This document shows positions 12,792 through 16,264 of a stretch of DNA of 16,264 nt, piece after piece (position 1 is the first letter of the stretch; each line of letters opens with the position of its first letter). Below the pieces are notes generated by a model, which saw only the letters and a list, made by a program, of their open reading frames with translations, did not search any database and had not been told where the DNA came from. Source of the stretch: a bacterium (GTDB taxonomy: Bacteria > Chloroflexota > Dormibacteria > UBA8260 > Bog-877). Location: contig JAKAWF010000052.1 in assembly GCA_021817025.1 (NCBI GenBank), positions 1-16,264 on the forward strand, written 5' to 3'. The translations under genes and the position numbers were made by a program.

Positions 12792-15215
12792 TCAGAGCCG
12801 CCGCACCAGGTCCCGCTCCAGACTCTGGCGCGCCCGCTGCACCGCGGCGTGCAGGGGCCAACCCGCCAACCCCTGCTCCAGCTGCCGGCAGAGCGCGTAG
12901 CCGGACTTGGTGGCCCTGACGGCATCGCCGACATCGACGCCGGGGGGCGGCTGCAGCTCGGTGAGCGGCACCCCCCGACTCCAGTTGTAGACGTACTCGA
13001 CGTAGTCGAGCGAGGGGGGCCGACTCTCTGAGATCGCCCACTCCTGCTCCAGCTCGGCCAGCTCCCGCTGAGCCTGGCGCAGCCGGTGCGACAGCTGCTC
13101 CAGGCGGCGGGTGGGCATCCGGCGCCTGGAGCCGGGCCGGCCCGGATTGCGGTCCTCAGCGGCCAGCATCACCACGACCGCGCAGATCTCCTCCGGCTCC
13201 AGGCCGGTGAGCCAGCCCTCGAGGACCGCCTGCGAGACCAGCAGGGTGTTCTCCCCGTACACATTGGCGGCCAGCAGCCCCAGCCTGGTGGGGCGGTCGT
13301 GCTCCAGGTGCCCGAGCTGGGTCAGGACCTGGCGGTAGGCGCCGAGCTGGTCACGGAATTCGTGCTCGCGATCCCGGGCGGTCGCCTCCGCGCTGGCCAG
13401 GGACTGCTCCAGCTCACGCACCTCCTGATGGCAGGCCTGGTGCTCCCCCAACAGGGGACAGTGCCGGCACGAGGAAGCCGCGACCCGCTTCTCCTGCTCG
13501 TGGATGGCCCGGCGGGCGCGCTCCAGCCGGCCTCCGGGGTCGCGGGTATCGGCGCCGTACCGGCCTCCCCGGCGGTCGCGAAAGTGCTGCCGGCGAAGCT
13601 GGCGGGCATCGGCCCGGGCGGTGTCGAGCGCCTGCCTGGCACCCAGGAACTGGCTCAGCGTGCGTTCGCTGCAGCGCACCCTGGGGTGGCGGAACTGGCG
13701 GCGCCGGAGATCCTCCAGGCGGTCCTCGAGATTGGGCCGACGCGCTTTGACATTCTCCAGCGCCTGCAGCCGCTGGTACTGGCCGAAGGACTGCTCGAGC
13801 AACTCCTCGGACTGCTCTGGAGTGTGCCGCCGGAGCAGGTTGAGGGTCATGTTGTAGGTGGGCGCGAACTTGGACTCAACCGCCATGTCGTTGCCCAGCA
13901 GGGTCTCGCAGATGACGCCCAGGTCCACCTCCGGGTCACGCAGGATCACCCCGTGCCCGATGGAGTCGATGCCGCGCCGCCCGGCCCGTCCCAGCAACTG
14001 GCTCAGCTGGCCCGAACGTAAGGCAGCGAAGCCCTGGCCGTCGAACTTGGTGAAGGTGGAGACGACGCAGGCGCGGGCCGGCATGTTGAGCCCCAAGGCG
14101 AGAGTCTCGGTGGCGAATACGACCTTGAGAAGGCCTCTTTGGAAGAGCTCCTCCACCGTCTCCTTGACGTAGGGCAGCAGCCCGGCGTGGTGGACGGCGA
14201 CTCCGGCCCGGAGCATGTCCATGTTGAGCCCGGCGGTGTAGATGGCCGCCTCCTCAGGGTCGTCGACCTCTGCCAGCCGATCCGTCAGGACCTCGTCGAT
14301 GGCGAACTTCTCCTCCAGGCTGGTGAGGTCGAGGGCGTGGGTGGCGCACCGGGAGAGGGCCTCCCGGCACCCCTTGCGGGAGAAGATGAAGTAGATGGCG
14401 GGCAGCATGTCCTGGACCCGCAGCTCCTCGATGACGCGCAGCAGGTCGTTGTCGGCGGCCAGCACCGCTCGGTTGCCGTAGAAGCGGCGGTCCCCGCCGG
14501 CCTCCCGGGCGGCCGCCTCCAGGGTGGTGCGATCCAGCTGGCCCCGGCCGTCCAGCAGGGGCAGCAGCTGGTTGCGCACGCCCAGCCAGGTGCGCAGTTC
14601 CACCGGGCGGTCGGTCCGCAGCACGACCGCCATCGCGCCCCGCCGCTCGGTCATCCACGCCGCCACGTCCTCGACGTTGGTGATGGTGGCGGAGAGTCCG
14701 ATGAAGCGGATGTGCAAAGGGGCCTGGATGATGACCTCCTCCCAGACCGTGCCGCGGGGATAGTCGTCGATGTAGTGGATCTCGTCGAGGACCACCCAGC
14801 TCACCTGGTCCAAGGAGGCGGGGTCATCGTAGATCAGGTTGCGCAGGATCTCGGTCGTCATCACCACGGCCTTGGCATCCGGGTTGATCGAGGTCTCGCC
14901 GGTCACCAGGCCCACCCGTTCCCGGCCGTAGCGGCGACAGAGGTCGCCGTACTTCTGGTTGGAGAGAGCCTTCAGGGGCGTGGTGTACAGCACCCTCTCT
15001 CCGCCGGTCTGCCCACCCGCCGCCAGACAGCGCCAGATCGCCCACTCGGCGACCACGGTCTTGCCGCTGCTGGTGGGAGCGCTGACCAGGACTCCCTGGT
15101 GCAGGCTCAGCGCCTCGATCGCCTGGCGTTGAAATGGGTCCAGTTGGAACGGCAGCGTGCGCTCGAAGGCGGCCAGATCGACACTCACCGAGGCGGAGCG
15201 CTCGACCGCGGTCAC
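12792..15215 (-). CDS. helY: Ski2/Mtr4-like DEAD/DEAH-box RNA helicase, HelY type
   Basis: An 807-residue superfamily 2 helicase. Motifs: Q-like LDPFQRQAIEAL (25-36), Walker A APTSSGKT (46-53), Ia TTPLKALSNQKY (78-89), Walker B DEIH (144-147), motif III LSAT (174-177), motif V ATETLALGLNMPAR (368-381), and motif VI QLLGRAGRRG (406-415). After the helicase core comes a coiled, Arg-rich region with C583-x2-C586-P and C595, then a C-terminal DSHCT-like domain that begins around ENTLLVSQAVLEGWLTGLEPEEI (as separate turns, about 655-677). HelY proteins of actinobacteria are related to eukaryotic exosome helicases and are presumed to act in RNA processing or decay. GTG 15215 is chosen because it overlaps the lgt stop as GTGA and conservation starts about 25 residues later; the open frame further back to 15713 lies inside lgt and is not coding. 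Confidence 0.9.
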   Translation of the reverse strand: MTAVERSASVSVDLAAFERTLPFQLDPFQRQAIEALSLHQGVLVSAPTSSGKTVVAEWAIWRCLAAGGQTGGERVLYTTPLKALSNQKYGDLCRRYGRERVGLVTGETSINPDAKAVVMTTEILRNLIYDDPASLDQVSWVVLDEIHYIDDYPRGTVWEEVIIQAPLHIRFIGLSATITNVEDVAAWMTERRGAMAVVLRTDRPVELRTWLGVRNQLLPLLDGRGQLDRTTLEAAAREAGGDRRFYGNRAVLAADNDLLRVIEELRVQDMLPAIYFIFSRKGCREALSRCATHALDLTSLEEKFAIDEVLTDRLAEVDDPEEAAIYTAGLNMDMLRAGVAVHHAGLLPYVKETVEELFQRGLLKVVFATETLALGLNMPARACVVSTFTKFDGQGFAALRSGQLSQLLGRAGRRGIDSIGHGVILRDPEVDLGVICETLLGNDMAVESKFAPTYNMTLNLLRRHTPEQSEELLEQSFGQYQRLQALENVKARRPNLEDRLEDLRRRQFRHPRVRCSERTLSQFLGARQALDTARADARQLRRQHFRDRRGGRYGADTRDPGGRLERARRAIHEQEKRVAASSCRHCPLLGEHQACHQEVRELEQSLASAEATARDREHEFRDQLGAYRQVLTQLGHLEHDRPTRLGLLAANVYGENTLLVSQAVLEGWLTGLEPEEICAVVVMLAAEDRNPGRPGSRRRMPTRRLEQLSHRLRQAQRELAELEQEWAISESRPPSLDYVEYVYNWSRGVPLTELQPPPGVDVGDAVRATKSGYALCRQLEQGLAGWPLHAAVQRARQSLERDLVRRL

Positions 15216-16057
15216 TCCGGGGAGGGTGCGGGCAGGGGCTCGTGGGTCCGGCTGGAGCGCGGGTTGGTCCTGAACCAGGCGTAGATCAGCAGCGGCACCC
15301 CGAGCGCCAGCACCCCGATCGAGGTCAGCTGCGTCTGCTTCAGGCCGAAGGCGATGATGGGGACGTTGACCGGGTTGCGCAGGAAGAACAGCCCGAACTG
15401 GGTGATCGGGTACACGATGATGTAGGTGATCCCGACCCAGCCGTCGGGGACCTGGCGCTTGCGCAGGTAGATCAGCAGGCCCAGCACCATCAGGATCAGC
15501 AGGGCCTCGTAGGCGGCGGCGGGCTGGTAGGCCACATCCAGCCGGGGGGCGAAGGTGTGGGGGTTGGTGTATTCGGTCGCCCAGGGCAGATTGGACGGAT
15601 AGCCCAGGATGTCCCCGTTGATGATGTTCCCGATCCGGCCGATCGGCTGGCCCACGGCGGCGAAGAGGGCGGCGGCGTCGAGCAGGATCCAGAAGTTCAC
15701 CTTCTCCTTCCACGCCATGAACAGCATGGTCGCGGCGGCCAGGAAGATGGCTCCGAAGAAGGCCATGCCGCCCTCCCAGAAGGCCAGGATCTGGCTCGGG
15801 TGGGTGACGTAGTAGAGAGCCCCCGACTGGAGGTCGTAGAAGAGCCGCCCCCCGATCAGGCCGGCGATCACCGCCCAGAAGGCGATCCAGCTGGTCTTGG
15901 AGCGGGGGATGCCGTGGCGCTCGGCGTAGGGGAGCGCCACCTGGAGCCCCACCAGGATCGCGACCGCGTAGCCGACGCCGTACCAGTGGATGGTGAGCGG
16001 CCCGAGCTGGAAGACCGGATCGATCCCGATCTTGATGACCGCGACCAGCGGGCTCAC
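15212..16057 (-). CDS. lgt: Prolipoprotein diacylglyceryl transferase
   Basis: A 281-residue inner-membrane enzyme with about seven helices that moves diacylglycerol from phosphatidylglycerol to the lipobox cysteine of prolipoproteins, the first step of lipoprotein maturation. Visible signatures: IHWYGVGY (23-30, with Tyr26), GGRLFYDL (69-76), WEGGMAFFGAI (94-104), the Lgt signature GRIGNIINGD (140-149), and FLRNP (225-229) with the conserved arginine. Two differences from the E. coli enzyme stand out: the W-x-G-G-M-S-F-H-G-G segment has Phe101 where His103 is expected, and the signature ends in Asp149 instead of Glu151. The start is GTG 16057, overlapping the DUF503 stop as GTGA; the stop likewise overlaps helY. 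The three genes are therefore one translationally coupled operon. Confidence 0.93.
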   Translation of the reverse strand: MSPLVAVIKIGIDPVFQLGPLTIHWYGVGYAVAILVGLQVALPYAERHGIPRSKTSWIAFWAVIAGLIGGRLFYDLQSGALYYVTHPSQILAFWEGGMAFFGAIFLAAATMLFMAWKEKVNFWILLDAAALFAAVGQPIGRIGNIINGDILGYPSNLPWATEYTNPHTFAPRLDVAYQPAAAYEALLILMVLGLLIYLRKRQVPDGWVGITYIIVYPITQFGLFFLRNPVNVPIIAFGLKQTQLTSIGVLALGVPLLIYAWFRTNPRSSRTHEPLPAPSPE

Positions 16058-16264
16058 AGGTGGATCAACTCAATCTCCTGCCGGGTCAGCAGGGCCTCGC
16101 CGCCGCCTCCGTCCGAGGCCACCCAGTTGGCGACCTTGTGGAGCATCTGGTCGGCGTGACGGCTGTCATTGCTGACACAGCTGACCCCGATCACCGCCAA
16201 TTGCCAACTGTCCAAGTCATCTACCTCCGCGACCGCGATGTTGAAGTCCCTCCTCATCCTGGCG
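16054..16264 (-). CDS. DUF503 (YlxP-like) family protein, 3' part only
   Basis: The frame enters from the right edge and ends at TGA 16056-16054, so about 70 C-terminal residues are visible. RRDFNIAVAEVDDLDSWQLA followed by VIGVSCVSNDSRHADQMLHKV matches the core of DUF503/YlxP proteins (F-N-V-A-V-A-E-x-x-x-x-D-x-W-Q-x-A-x-(L/I)-G-x-A-x-V-S-N-D). The family is about 95 residues long, so roughly 25-30 N-terminal residues lie outside the window; an internal ATG at 16257 is not the start. In many bacteria the gene sits near rbfA and truB with translation genes, and its exact role is unclear. A Gly-rich insert (SDGGGGEAL) separates the core from the last strand. The stop overlaps the lgt start. 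Confidence 0.82.
   Translation of the reverse strand, partial: ARMRRDFNIAVAEVDDLDSWQLAVIGVSCVSNDSRHADQMLHKVANWVASDGGGGEALLTRQEIELIHL

Noticed and set aside
13086..15284. Long plus-strand open frames opposite helY (13086-14021 and 14139-15284)
   Set aside because: These are shadows of a gene with all helicase motifs on the other strand; no ribosome-binding sites or domains were seen.
15216..15713. Upstream extension of the helicase frame to 15713
   Set aside because: It overlaps lgt, which has clear family signatures; the GTG at 15215 overlaps the lgt stop and matches the coupling used at the other junction of the operon.
15134..16159. 341-codon plus-strand open frame
   Set aside because: It is antisense to lgt and the start of helY; the repetitive Gly/Asp/Gln composition is a by-product of the membrane-protein codons opposite.
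1..16264. CRISPR array, defence island, tRNA or rRNA genes
   Set aside because: No regularly spaced repeats, no nuclease or toxin-antitoxin genes and no tRNA cloverleaf or rRNA sequence were found on either strand.

Overview
This 16.3 kb window is very GC-rich bacterial DNA. Its coding strand changes direction at about 11.95 kb. The gene content points to a free-living Gram-positive-like or Chloroflexota/Dormibacterota-like high-GC bacterium: a HelY-type Ski2 helicase behind lgt, an IS607-family element of the kind common in actinobacteria, a VIT-type transporter, and short secreted proteins with Pro/Ser/Gly linkers. The sequence alone does not let me choose between Actinomycetota and Dormibacterota/Chloroflexota. 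No rRNA, tRNA or CRISPR array is visible.

Layout. Positions 1-387 hold the decayed C-terminal end of a TnpB transposase, running off the left edge. A YbhN/AglD-type flippase-like membrane protein follows (596-1732, +). Next comes a broken MarR regulator (about 1887-2363, -), divergent from a glutaredoxin-thioredoxin reductase fusion (2439-3665, +). A membrane-anchored protein of unknown function and a DoxX-like membrane protein (3761-4815, +) overlap by 4 nt. A dead IS607-type element occupies about 4877-5830: its serine recombinase is frameshifted and has lost the catalytic serine, and its TnpB is reduced to two ends. An AidB-like acyl-CoA dehydrogenase and an acyl-CoA ligase (6262-9524, +) overlap by 4 nt and form a lipid or organic-acid activation and oxidation pair. 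A VIT1/CCC1 metal transporter (9719-10441, +) has a leader with unusual self-complementarity. A multiply frameshifted GGDEF membrane protein (10706-11978, +) converges on an enoyl-CoA hydratase/isomerase (11944-12720, -). The right end is a minus-strand operon transcribed as DUF503 (partial), lgt, helY, with 4-nt GTGA overlaps at both junctions.

How it fits together. The right-hand operon is housekeeping: lipoprotein maturation, RNA helicase, and a small DUF503 protein. The left and middle are accessory: redox, acyl-CoA metabolism, metal transport, signalling and mobile-element remains. Several accessory loci are pseudogenes while every core enzyme is uninterrupted, so the indels look like real decay rather than uniformly poor sequence, although assembly error cannot be excluded. 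I see no defence system or complete novel multi-gene system. The most distinctive items are the redox fusion with an altered nucleotide-binding motif, the inactivated IS607 remnant whose reading frame runs into the acyl-CoA dehydrogenase, the structured leader of the VIT gene, and the unusual residues in Lgt and the enoyl-CoA hydratase.
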